From: G039029935 sp039029935
Lineage (GTDB): Bacteria; Chloroflexota; Anaerolineae; Caldilineales; Caldilineaceae
Direction: 5' to 3'
Assembly (NCBI GenBank): GCA_039029935.1
Contig: JBCCFC010000096.1
Coordinates: forward strand, 1 to 17,888
Length of the DNA: 17,888 nt
Within the stretch, counting starts at the first letter, position 1. Each line of letters begins with the position of its first letter. The position numbers and the translations under genes were made by a program. Below the pieces are notes generated by a model. The model was given only the letters and a program-made list of their open reading frames with translations. It searched no databases and was not told the DNA's origin. Shown here piece by piece: positions 7,180 to 14,837 of this stretch.

Positions 7180-7208
7180 TAGAGGAACGTCTAAATATAG
7201 AGGAACGT
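7180..7208 (+). repeat. Direct repeat TAGAGGAACGT, two copies 18 bp apart
   Basis: TAGAGGAACGT occurs at 7180-7190 and again at 7198-7208, followed by CTAAATA and ATAAAAC respectively. The start-to-start distance of 18 bp is close to, but not, two helical turns. The copies lie directly upstream of the hairpin cluster and may be binding sites for a regulator of the kinase gene. Confidence 0.55.
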
Positions 7209-7220
7209 ATAAAACCGTAG

Positions 7221-7326
7221 AACAGATTGATTATCTGTTGTCAACCCGCAGATAACCAATCTGTGATACTATCCGCAGATAACCAATCTGCGATACTATC
7301 CGCAGATAACCAATCTGCGATACTAT
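7221..7326 (+). repeat. Four similar hairpins, three in exact 27-bp tandem units
   Basis: Three consecutive 27-bp units lie at 7246-7272, 7273-7299 and 7300-7326, each reading CCGCAGATAACCAATCTG[CT]G followed by ATACTAT. Units 2 and 3 are identical; unit 1 differs at one base. Each holds a palindrome CGCAGAT-AACCA-ATCTGCG (7-bp arms, 5-nt loop). A fourth related hairpin, AACAGAT-TGATT-ATCTGTT (7221-7239), lies just upstream and resembles the others best when reverse-complemented. Each tandem unit ends in TACTAT, a -10-like hexamer (four of six matches); the last ends 16 bp before the kinase ATG. The layout suggests iterated operators or RNA hairpins controlling that gene. Confidence 0.85.
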
Positions 7327-7342
7327 TTTTTGTTGGGTAATT

Positions 7343-10069
7343 ATGAGAAGACGCGAAGAAGAGACAATTGCACAATTACAAACCCGATTAGAACAGACAA
7401 CAGACCCCGTTGCGCAAATTGATTTGATGAATGAGCTAGGTTGGGTACTCAAGAAGATAGACCCTGCACAAGCCATTCAACTGGCCCAGACAACACATAC
7501 ATTGGCTGAATACCATGCGTATCAGCAAGGTATTGCCTACAGTTACCGGAATTGGGGCAGTTCTGCATGGCGTCTTGATGATTACGAAACTGCGCTGGAA
7601 AAACTGCTTGCCGCTGAAGAACGCTTAATAGAGCTGGATGACAATGGTGGGTTGACCGAAGTCTACCTCTATCTTTCCACCGTGCATGGAATTTTGGGGG
7701 ACTATTCCAATTCATTGGCTTATGGTTTTGAGGGATTGAAGAAAGCCAACCTCGCTGGCTATACATTGATGTTGGGGCAGCTGCTCAACAACATCAGTCT
7801 GTCCTATCAAAGCCTGACCGACTATGAACAGAGCATCAAGTATTCCAAACAAGCCCTAGCCTTGGTCAAGGAGCAAGAAGAGATTGATGAACAAGCCACG
7901 ATTCTCAATAATCTTGCGCTCTCCCACCAATTTGCTGGCGATTATAAGGAAGCATTGGCATGTAGCCAGGAAAGTCTCCAACTCATTCGTCAGCACCCTC
8001 TCATCGAACAGGACCGTAGCCGCGAAGCGACAATTCTTGATACGCTAGGCATGATTTATACACATATGGGCAACGAGCATAAGGCTATCCAATGTTTACA
8101 GGCGTGTATCGACACGGCGCGGACGATTCAGGATTCGTTTGTTGAAATCACGGCACTGATCAATTTGAGTAAGCTATATGCGGAAACCGCCCCAAATGCA
8201 GCGATTGGCTATTTACAGGATGCGCTCTCCAAGGCAAAACACCATAAAAGTCTGATGTACCAAGCCGAGGCTCACCAAAGATTATCAGAAATTTATCAAT
8301 CCCAGGGCGATATGGGGCAGGCACTGGTGCATTATCAAGCCTATCACCACATGCATCAGCAAATTTTCAACGAAGAGAGTGACCGCAAAATCAAAAATCT
8401 GGAAGTCTTGAATCGAACAGAGGCGGCGCGCAAAGAGGCCACTTTGCTCCAGGCCAAGAACCATGAGCTTGAGCTAGAAATTCTCGAACGTAAGCGCATC
8501 CAGAGTGAATTGGTGAAAGCCAAAGAGCAGGCCGATATCGCCAAAGAACAGGCTGATATTGCGAAAGAGCAGGCCGAAGCTGCTAAGGAGCAGGCCGAAA
8601 CTGCTAAGGAACAAGCCGAGGTCGCCAATCATGCCAAAAGCGAATTCCTGTCCAACATGAGCCATGAGCTACGGACACCGCTCAATGGCATTTTGGGCTA
8701 TGCGCAGATTTTACAACAAGAACGAGGCATTCATCATACACACCAGCAAGGTTTGAATATCATCTATCGTAGTGGCAACCATCTACTGCAACTGATCAAC
8801 GACATCCTTGATCTGTCTAAAATTGAAGCACGAAAAATGGAGCTATATCCCCACGAAATTCACTTGGATACATTTCTTCGTGATGTTGCTGGTATCATAC
8901 GAATGCGCGCTGTAGAAAAAGGGATACGCTTTACATCCATCACGGGTGGGAATCTACCCACAGGCATTGAGGTGGACGCAACCCGTCTGCGCCAAGTCTT
9001 GCTCAACCTGCTAGGCAATGCTATCAAATTTACACAGCAAGGTGGTGTGACCTTTCGCATAGCACACGTCAACCATACCCAGCTCAATGGGGCACATAAG
9101 GGTACATCAAACAGCACAGGCTGTGTCACGCTACGCTTTGAAATCGAAGATTCGGGTGTGGGCATGACACCAGAGGAACTGACAAAAATTTTTCAACCAT
9201 TTGAACAGGTCGGGGATACAGAGCTGCGTACATCGGGCACAGGGCTAGGGCTAACCATTAGCCGTCAATTGGTGCAACTCATGAACGGCGATATCCAAGT
9301 CCACAGCGAGAAAGGAGTTGGGACCCGTTTCTGGTTTGATATCCCCATCACGGCAACCCACACAGCACCACCAGTGCAGACCGACGCCATGCCCAATATT
9401 GTTGGATATTCGGGGCCACGTCGAACGATTCTCGTGGTTGATGACAAAACCGAAAATCGGATGCTGCTCAACAGTCTCTTAGCACCTTTGGGCTTTAATC
9501 TGCTCGAGGCCGAAGATGGTGAACAAGAGGTACAGCTTGCCCAACAGTACCACCCTGACCTTATCTTGACAGACTTGGTGATGCCCAAGAAAACGGGGTT
9601 CGATGCCATGCAAGCGATTCGTCAACACCCTACCACGACCCACATTCCTATGATTGCGATTTCTGCAACAGTCATCGAGATGTCACTGACCCAAGAAAAA
9701 TTCGTCGGGTTTGATGCACTTTTACCCAAACCAGTTGACTTGATCAAATTGCTTGACCAGATAGGTAAGTTACTACAGTTGACTTGGGTTTATGGGGACC
9801 TGACACAAGAAGGCAAGATGGACCACCCACAAGAAGGAGATGCATCTGCTGATGCATTATTGATTCCACCGCATGATATGATGGAAGGGATCTATGAAAT
9901 GTTGCTCGTCGGTGATATGTGGGGTGTACAAAGTATTGCACAACAACTTATGGAGCAAGATCAACGATTTAGCCCTTTTTTCAGCCAAATCGAACAATAT
10001 GCAGGTGCATTTGAAGAAGAAAAATTATATGCATTGATAAGAAAACATTTTGATATGGAGATTGATTAG
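7343..10069 (+). CDS. TPR hybrid histidine kinase with C-terminal receiver
   Basis: The 908-residue protein has no membrane segment, so it is a cytoplasmic sensor kinase. Order: about seven TPR-type helix pairs (about 20-345; ATILNNLALSHQFAGDYKEA at 185-204 is typical), a coiled coil (about 345-430) ending in five KEQAxxA heptads (394-428), HisKA with SHELRTP (440-446, phospho-acceptor H441), HATPase_c (N559 in the N box, EDSGVGM at 602-608, GTGLGL at 632-637), and a receiver (about 693-812) with D700/D701, phospho-acceptor D744, S774 and K796. A helical tail of about 90 residues follows. TPRs in such kinases usually receive peptide or protein signals; the ligand is unknown. The ribosome site is weak (TTGGG at 7333-7337). 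The gene follows the hairpin cluster and precedes a second hybrid kinase by 340 bp. No DNA-binding response regulator is nearby, so its output must be elsewhere. Confidence 0.93.
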   Translation: MRRREEETIAQLQTRLEQTTDPVAQIDLMNELGWVLKKIDPAQAIQLAQTTHTLAEYHAYQQGIAYSYRNWGSSAWRLDDYETALEKLLAAEERLIELDDNGGLTEVYLYLSTVHGILGDYSNSLAYGFEGLKKANLAGYTLMLGQLLNNISLSYQSLTDYEQSIKYSKQALALVKEQEEIDEQATILNNLALSHQFAGDYKEALACSQESLQLIRQHPLIEQDRSREATILDTLGMIYTHMGNEHKAIQCLQACIDTARTIQDSFVEITALINLSKLYAETAPNAAIGYLQDALSKAKHHKSLMYQAEAHQRLSEIYQSQGDMGQALVHYQAYHHMHQQIFNEESDRKIKNLEVLNRTEAARKEATLLQAKNHELELEILERKRIQSELVKAKEQADIAKEQADIAKEQAEAAKEQAETAKEQAEVANHAKSEFLSNMSHELRTPLNGILGYAQILQQERGIHHTHQQGLNIIYRSGNHLLQLINDILDLSKIEARKMELYPHEIHLDTFLRDVAGIIRMRAVEKGIRFTSITGGNLPTGIEVDATRLRQVLLNLLGNAIKFTQQGGVTFRIAHVNHTQLNGAHKGTSNSTGCVTLRFEIEDSGVGMTPEELTKIFQPFEQVGDTELRTSGTGLGLTISRQLVQLMNGDIQVHSEKGVGTRFWFDIPITATHTAPPVQTDAMPNIVGYSGPRRTILVVDDKTENRMLLNSLLAPLGFNLLEAEDGEQEVQLAQQYHPDLILTDLVMPKKTGFDAMQAIRQHPTTTHIPMIAISATVIEMSLTQEKFVGFDALLPKPVDLIKLLDQIGKLLQLTWVYGDLTQEGKMDHPQEGDASADALLIPPHDMMEGIYEMLLVGDMWGVQSIAQQLMEQDQRFSPFFSQIEQYAGAFEEEKLYALIRKHFDMEID
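8522..8626 (+). repeat. Five 21-bp coding repeats (KEQAxxA heptads)
   Basis: Five consecutive 21-bp units encode KEQADIA twice, then KEQAEAA, KEQAETA and KEQAEVA. They form the signalling helix just before HisKA. Synonymous changes between the units (GAG/GAA, CAG/CAA, GCC/GCT) show that the protein pattern is kept while the DNA drifts. Whole-heptad gain or loss would change the length but not the register of the coiled coil. Confidence 0.85.
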
Positions 10070-10090
10070 CGTTGCTGCCAACGTAGAGAA

Positions 10091-10207
10091 ATGTTTAATT
10101 TGGCCCAACATGAACAACTTTTAGAAGTCTCAACTGCTTACGGGAACTTCCTTGCACAAAAATGGGTTAGCATACTAAAATCATCGTTGCACAGCCATAA
10201 ACACTGA
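10091..10207 (+). CDS. Possible 38-residue small protein
   Basis: An ATG at 10091 opens a 38-codon frame beginning MFNLAQHEQLLEV and ending in KSSLHSHKH. The only ribosome-site candidate is GAGAA (10086-10090), directly against the ATG, which is too close. The first half could form an amphipathic helix. It starts 21 nt after the TPR kinase stop, so it would be co-transcribed. It is as likely to be a chance frame or a decayed tail as a real gene. Confidence 0.2.
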   Translation: MFNLAQHEQLLEVSTAYGNFLAQKWVSILKSSLHSHKH

Positions 10208-10397
10208 ACATACACGACAAACTTCACGATACAGCTTATTATAGAGAACAAACACCACAGCATATACATAATACAACGTAATAATACTATTATTTAAAGA
10301 AACTTATCAGTTTAAAATTTGTGCTTACTAAAATTGATCAAGTTATTTTTGACAGTTCCAACAAACTGAGCGTAACTCCGCTCTATTTCCGCGTGTC

Positions 10398-10403
10398 TAT
10401 AGT
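10398..10403 (+). promoter_or_regulatory. -10-like box placed for a leaderless start of the GAF/PAS kinase
   Basis: TATAGT (five of six matches to TATAAT) ends 6 nt before the ATG at 10410, so transcription would begin at or next to the start codon. No Shine-Dalgarno sequence precedes that ATG. There is no recognisable -35. The same spacing occurs upstream of the radical SAM gene. Confidence 0.4.
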
Positions 10404-10409
10404 AGATAT

Positions 10410-13400
10410 ATGCTAAAACTAAACGACCAAAAAAATGAATTAAAACGGCTACAGGCCATACAAAGTTTGAATTTGCTCGATACACCGCCAGAAGAGCGGT
10501 TTGACCGCATTACGCGTCTGGCAACGACTGTGTTTGACGTCCCCTTCTCGTTGCTGACTGTGGTCGATGCCGAACGGCAATGGTTCAAGTCATGTCAGGG
10601 AGTGGATATCACCGAAACACCGCGTGCGGTTTCGTTTTGCGATCACACCATTCGCCAAGATGAAGTGTTTGTCATCCCCAACATGCACTCGGACCCGCTC
10701 TTTGCCAACAACCCCTTTGTGTTGGGCGAGCCACATGTTGTTTTTTATGCAGGGTACCCTGTACGAACGTTGGACGGGAGCAAAGTGGGGAGCCTTTGTG
10801 TGCTGGATACCAAGCCGCGCACTGTCACGGAAGAAGAAAAAAATACGCTCATCGACTTGGCAAAGATGGCAACGGCAGAACTGAACCGGATTGAACTGGA
10901 CACACTGCACGAGAAGGCTGACCAGTTGACAGAGAAGATCGATCAGCAGAGCCAAGTCAGCGATTTTATTGCCTCCATGAGCAACGCTCTACGCATTGAT
11001 ACGGCAAAGTCGCTACAGGAGACATTGCAGCAATGTACGCAAATCATAGTTAGCCATCTGGACGCTGCCTTTGCGCGTATCTGGACGTTGAATGAACCCA
11101 AACAACTGTTAGAACTTCAGGCAAGTGCCGGATTGTATACACACCTTGATGGTCCACATGCACGTGTTCCTGTCAGCCAGTTCAAAGTTGGACGCATTGC
11201 CGAGCAACGGTTGCCACACCTAACCAATCATATACAGCACGATCCACTTATGCATGATAAAGCTTGGGCCATCCGCGAAGGCATAATCGCCTTTGCAGGG
11301 TTCCCATTAATTGTCGAAGATAAATTGGTGGGCGTCATGGCTCTGTTTTTGCGTCATGAAATCAACGATGTCGTGCGTCTGTCCATGGAAGGAGTTGCCA
11401 ACAATATCGCCGTTTCGATTGATCGCAAATTGGTCGAGGAGCGTCTGCACCAGACCAGCATGGTTGCCGAGAACAGCCGTGTCATGCTCCTGCGCTGGCA
11501 CATTGGAAATGGTTGGCCCATTACCTATGTCTCGGACAATGTGCGTCAGTTTGGATACACACCCGATGATCTCTACACAGGTAAAGTCGGCTATAACAAT
11601 TTTCTACACCCAGAGGACTTGCAAAGGGTGACGCAGCAGCATGTCGCCTATGCCAAGGGTGAGCTTGATGAATTTGTTCAGGAGTATCGTCTGTTGACCA
11701 AGTATGGCGAGGTACGTTGGATTTATGCGCGCATGATGATCGAGCGCAATGAACAGGGGAAAAGTACACACTATCAAGGCATTCTGATCGACATCACAGA
11801 GCGTAAACAGGCAGAGATGACCCTTGAACGACAATATGCACGTATCAACGAAATCCTTGCCGAGACAGAACGGCTCTATCAGATCAGCCTAGACATCAAC
11901 CGCGCCGAGGATGTTCAGACCATCTTGAATGTCATTGGCGAGCATCTGACCGTCCCCGTCATAAACCGTGTCATTCTCAGCCTATTGGAGTATGATCAAG
12001 CGGATGAAATCATTTCCATGTATCATGTCGCCACATGGTATAGCGGAGAAGGAACAGAGCCAACACCCGCTGGCACCAAGTACCCACGCAATATGCTGGC
12101 GTCGGTGTCTGTTTGGCTATCGCAGGAATATCTCGTTATCGAAGATGTAGGCAAAACTGATATGCTGGCCCCTGCCACGCTCGAACTTTTTCGGTCAAGA
12201 AACATTCGCTCTTTGATGATTGTGCCGCTCTGGGCGGGGAAACGGCAATTGGGGGTGTTGATATTTGAAGCTGAAGTGCCTCATCGCTACGATGATTATG
12301 AGCAGCGTTTGATGCTTGCGATTGCGCAAAACGTGGCCGTTGCGGTGGAGAATAAACGGTTGGTAATTGAAGCACAGCAGCGTGCCTCGGAGTTGGCAAA
12401 AGCCAAAGAAGCAGCAGAAATTGCTAACCAAGCCAAGAGTACATTTTTGTCACAGATGACGCATGAGCTGCGCACCCCCATGAATGGCGTACTGGGCATG
12501 GCGACATTGCTTAGTGACACTCACCTAGACAAAAAGCAACTGGATATTCTTGACACCCTGCGGACCAGTGGTGATGCACTGCTGACTGTCATCAATGACA
12601 TTTTGGACTTTTCCAAAATTGAGGCCAACCGCATGGAATTGGAGCAGGTTCCGTTTGCGATTCAAGAATGCGTTGAAGATACCTTTGGGCTGGTCCGTGC
12701 CAGTGTGCTTGCCAAAGGCTTAACCATTCGGCATCACATTGATTCAAGTGTACCTGCGGTTGTGGTCCAAGACAGCACCCGTGTCCGCCAAATCATCACA
12801 AACCTTATCGGCAACGCGGTCAAATTTACAGAGTCAGGCGAGATCACCGTCTGTGTTACTACATCTCCCGTTGTTCTTGAGCGTCAGTTGGGTGATCACT
12901 CGACTCATCATGCAGATACAGACAACCTGCATCGTCTACAATTTGCAGTTCAAGATACAGGCATTGGCATTCCCACACAACAGCTAGGGCAACTTTTCCA
13001 ATCTTTTGGTCAATTGGATGCATCCACAACACGAAAATATGGTGGCACAGGGCTGGGGCTAGCGATTAGCAAACAGTTATGCGAGATGATGGGTGGTGAG
13101 ATTTGGGCCGAAAGCAAAGAAGGTGCGGGATCAATCTTCTATTTCACTATCATTGCACAGAAGGCAACACCACAGACCGAACAGGCACAGGTCATATCTC
13201 ATCGGCACCAATCGGCCAATGGGCATCAATACTTCAACAGAGACATGGCAAAGCAAAAGCCGCTGCGCATTCTACTGGCCGAGGATAATGTCATCAACCA
13301 AAAAGTGGCTCTCGGTGTCCTGCGCAAGTGTGGCTACAAAGCCGACGTGGTTGCCAATGGCATCGAGGTCATCGACGCTTTAACCCGCCAGCCCTATGAC

Positions 13401-13649
13401 GTGATCCTGATGGATATTCACATGCCAGAGATGGATGGGCTTGATGCGACACGGCGCATCCGCTCACAGTGGTCTGCGGATGCACAGCCAACGATCATCG
13501 CCCTGACCGCCGACGCCATGAACGAGCAGCGTGAGGAGTATCTGGGCGCTGGAATCGATGACTTGGTGACAAAGCCGATTCGCATTCCCGCACTGATGTC
13601 TGCGTTAGGGCGTGTCAGGGAAGGACGCGGACCGCTTTGGTTAACGTGA
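10410..13649 (+). CDS. GAF/PAS multi-sensor hybrid histidine kinase with C-terminal receiver
   Basis: The 1079-residue soluble sensor kinase reads in order: GAF domain (about 15-162, beginning LQAIQSLNLLDTPPEERFDR-like and with PRAVSFCDHTI at 71-81, typical of kinases and cyclases that open with GAF), second GAF (about 180-340), PAS/PAC (about 355-470, ending ILIDITERKQAE), third GAF (about 485-650), a coiled coil (650-678), HisKA with THELRTPMNG (684-693, phospho-acceptor H685), HATPase_c (N802, QDTGIGI at 848-854, GGTGLGL at 878-884) and a receiver (about 950-1070) with E958/D959, phospho-acceptor D1002 in LMDIHMPEMDG, T1033 and K1055. All catalytic residues are present. None of the GAF domains shows a chromophore-type cysteine that I can identify with confidence, so ligands are unknown. 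The gene converges on pgeF, with 114 bp between their ends and no clear terminator. Phosphorelay partners are not in the window. Confidence 0.94.
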   Translation: MLKLNDQKNELKRLQAIQSLNLLDTPPEERFDRITRLATTVFDVPFSLLTVVDAERQWFKSCQGVDITETPRAVSFCDHTIRQDEVFVIPNMHSDPLFANNPFVLGEPHVVFYAGYPVRTLDGSKVGSLCVLDTKPRTVTEEEKNTLIDLAKMATAELNRIELDTLHEKADQLTEKIDQQSQVSDFIASMSNALRIDTAKSLQETLQQCTQIIVSHLDAAFARIWTLNEPKQLLELQASAGLYTHLDGPHARVPVSQFKVGRIAEQRLPHLTNHIQHDPLMHDKAWAIREGIIAFAGFPLIVEDKLVGVMALFLRHEINDVVRLSMEGVANNIAVSIDRKLVEERLHQTSMVAENSRVMLLRWHIGNGWPITYVSDNVRQFGYTPDDLYTGKVGYNNFLHPEDLQRVTQQHVAYAKGELDEFVQEYRLLTKYGEVRWIYARMMIERNEQGKSTHYQGILIDITERKQAEMTLERQYARINEILAETERLYQISLDINRAEDVQTILNVIGEHLTVPVINRVILSLLEYDQADEIISMYHVATWYSGEGTEPTPAGTKYPRNMLASVSVWLSQEYLVIEDVGKTDMLAPATLELFRSRNIRSLMIVPLWAGKRQLGVLIFEAEVPHRYDDYEQRLMLAIAQNVAVAVENKRLVIEAQQRASELAKAKEAAEIANQAKSTFLSQMTHELRTPMNGVLGMATLLSDTHLDKKQLDILDTLRTSGDALLTVINDILDFSKIEANRMELEQVPFAIQECVEDTFGLVRASVLAKGLTIRHHIDSSVPAVVVQDSTRVRQIITNLIGNAVKFTESGEITVCVTTSPVVLERQLGDHSTHHADTDNLHRLQFAVQDTGIGIPTQQLGQLFQSFGQLDASTTRKYGGTGLGLAISKQLCEMMGGEIWAESKEGAGSIFYFTIIAQKATPQTEQAQVISHRHQSANGHQYFNRDMAKQKPLRILLAEDNVINQKVALGVLRKCGYKADVVANGIEVIDALTRQPYDVILMDIHMPEMDGLDATRRIRSQWSADAQPTIIALTADAMNEQREEYLGAGIDDLVTKPIRIPALMSALGRVREGRGPLWLT

Positions 13650-13763
13650 ACAATCCACTATTAATTCTCAGTGTCTCAATCTTCAATCACGCGTAGTGTC
13701 TGTAAACTATGCCTTCGCTTTAACGGCGTTGAGTCAGGACTCTATCGTTTGGTAGGCTGTTTC

Positions 13764-14564
13764 CTATACAGGATTCAACCACGCGACCATCCCAAACAAC
13801 CCACACCGCCCCTTCTCCGCTCGGTGACTAAAGAAATCGCCCGTATGCTGCGCCGTATCAATTCCCGCAACTTCAATATGAGCAGCCTGTACACCATTTG
13901 CCACCAACAGCGAGGCGTTCGCCTGCCAAAGGTCAAAGTAAGGGTTGGCTTCGGTCCCATTTGGATAGCTAAATAGGTCATCGGCATTGGGTAACTTTGC
14001 CTGCGCCATCGACCACACCTCCGCACCAACTTCATAGCTGTCGGGTCCAATACTCGGCCCAATACCGACCATAACATCGCTTGGAGCAGTATCATAGGCT
14101 GCTTGCATTGCCCAGAGCGTAGCCGTCGCCATCCCATTAACCGTCCCTCGCCACCCTGCATGACACGCACCCAACACATGATGCACAGGATCATAGAAAA
14201 GAATCGGCACACAGTCCGCAAAAACCAAGGCCAGTGGTAGCCCAATCGTGTCGGTGATCACACCATCAGTCGATTCCTGCCACTGATTGGCGTCGCTCCA
14301 ATCCACCTTGGCAACGGTGGTTCCATGCGTTTGGTGAGTACGCACCATGTCCTCACTGTTGATGCCCAGTGCCTCAGCCAGCAATGCACGATTTTGTGCC
14401 ACGCGCTCCGGTGTGTCGCCCCGTGAGATGCTAAAATTGAGCGTATTCCAAGGGGCTGGGCTGACACCGCCGTGTCGAGTTGTGATGTGAGCGTTGATTG
14501 GATGCATTGTGAGTGAGTCGAAGGTATAGGTGATGACGCCGTTTTGGTGTTGAATTCGTTGCAT
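13764..14564 (-). CDS. pgeF: PgeF/YlmD/YfiH-family 'laccase-domain' protein
   Basis: The 266-residue protein belongs to the DUF152/laccase-domain family, variously described as polyphenol oxidase, purine nucleoside phosphorylase/adenosine deaminase (human FAMIN relatives) or peptidoglycan editing factor PgeF. The Cu/Zn site motifs are intact: QTHG (78-81, H80), FADCVP (115-120, C118) and CHAGWRGTV (134-142, H135). Also present are the family blocks TTRHGGVS (28-35), GIGPSIGP (167-174) and FFSHRAEKGRCG (244-255). I chose M1 at 14564 because family similarity starts at once (MQRIQHQNGVITYTF). The frame is open upstream to 14657, but that part overlaps the preceding gene and looks non-coding. 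No ribosome site precedes the ATG, so translation may depend on coupling to the overlapping upstream frame. It is the last gene of the minus-strand cluster. Confidence 0.9.
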   Translation of the reverse strand: MQRIQHQNGVITYTFDSLTMHPINAHITTRHGGVSPAPWNTLNFSISRGDTPERVAQNRALLAEALGINSEDMVRTHQTHGTTVAKVDWSDANQWQESTDGVITDTIGLPLALVFADCVPILFYDPVHHVLGACHAGWRGTVNGMATATLWAMQAAYDTAPSDVMVGIGPSIGPDSYEVGAEVWSMAQAKLPNADDLFSYPNGTEANPYFDLWQANASLLVANGVQAAHIEVAGIDTAQHTGDFFSHRAEKGRCGLFGMVAWLNPV

Positions 14565-14820
14565 AGTGATGTGAGTTTCGGATTGTACCGACTGATTTAA
14601 GACATCTGATGTTGATGTCGTACAATTTCCTGTAAGACTGCTCATACTTCTCTTCAAACTCTATTAAGTCCATTCGGATATTGAGTCGTTCTTTTTTCAG
14701 TTCCGTCATCTGCGCTGCAATAACCCCTTGCAGAGACAATTCAGGGTTAGGCGCAAATGATAACATCGTCTTGAACTTTCGTTCTGTCTGTGGTTGGATG
14801 TCCAATGCTAAATTTACCAT
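14431..14820 (-). CDS. Small conserved protein with a run-on C-terminus overlapping pgeF
   Basis: The frame encodes 129 residues. The first 65-70 (MVNLALDIQPQTERKF..., then AAQMTELKKERLNIRMDLIE at 35-54) resemble small helical proteins of Chloroflexota and cyanobacteria, about 80-90 residues long, that often look like antitoxins or partners of small toxins. From about residue 78 the sequence becomes rich in N, H, S, R and T and lies antisense-like in another frame of pgeF for 134 bp, which suggests the natural stop has been lost by frameshift or 3' decay. Start support is good: AAAAGGA (14828-14834) ends 7 nt before the ATG. It begins 17 nt after the PD-(D/E)XK-like gene. Family assignment is from memory and uncertain. 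Confidence 0.55.
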   Translation of the reverse strand: MVNLALDIQPQTERKFKTMLSFAPNPELSLQGVIAAQMTELKKERLNIRMDLIEFEEKYEQSYRKLYDINIRCLKSVGTIRNSHHYATNSTPKRRHHLYLRLTHNASNQRSHHNSTRRCQPSPLEYAQF

Positions 14821-14837
14821 AAAAATATCCTTTTCAG

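Larger units (their letters stand above)
10070..10409 (+). other. AT-rich intergenic region between the two kinases
   Basis: This 340-bp spacer begins with a small hairpin right after the kinase stop (CGTTG at 10070-10074, CAACG at 10079-10083) with no T-run, so it is a poor terminator. It then holds one short open frame (10091-10207), a very AT-rich stretch (about 10230-10330), an isolated TTGACA (10349-10354) without a fitting -10, and a -10-like box close to the next ATG. No repeat or RNA gene was seen. Confidence 0.6.

Noticed and set aside
7221..7326. CRISPR-like array
   Set aside because: The units are directly adjacent, with no unique spacers, and only three full copies exist. They are tandem hairpin repeats.
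7231..7476. A minus-strand frame with a repeating IVSQIGYLR peptide
   Set aside because: The peptide repeat is only the 27-bp DNA repeat read in frame (27 is divisible by 3). The rest of the frame is antisense to the kinase N-terminus.
10349..10354. Perfect TTGACA as -35 of the GAF/PAS kinase promoter
   Set aside because: No -10-like hexamer lies 16-18 bp downstream (GTAACT/TAACTC match poorly), and the TATAGT near the ATG is 43 bp away.
13650..13763. Bidirectional terminator between the convergent kinase and pgeF genes
   Set aside because: I searched this 114-bp gap for a GC stem with flanking T or A runs and found no convincing hairpin.
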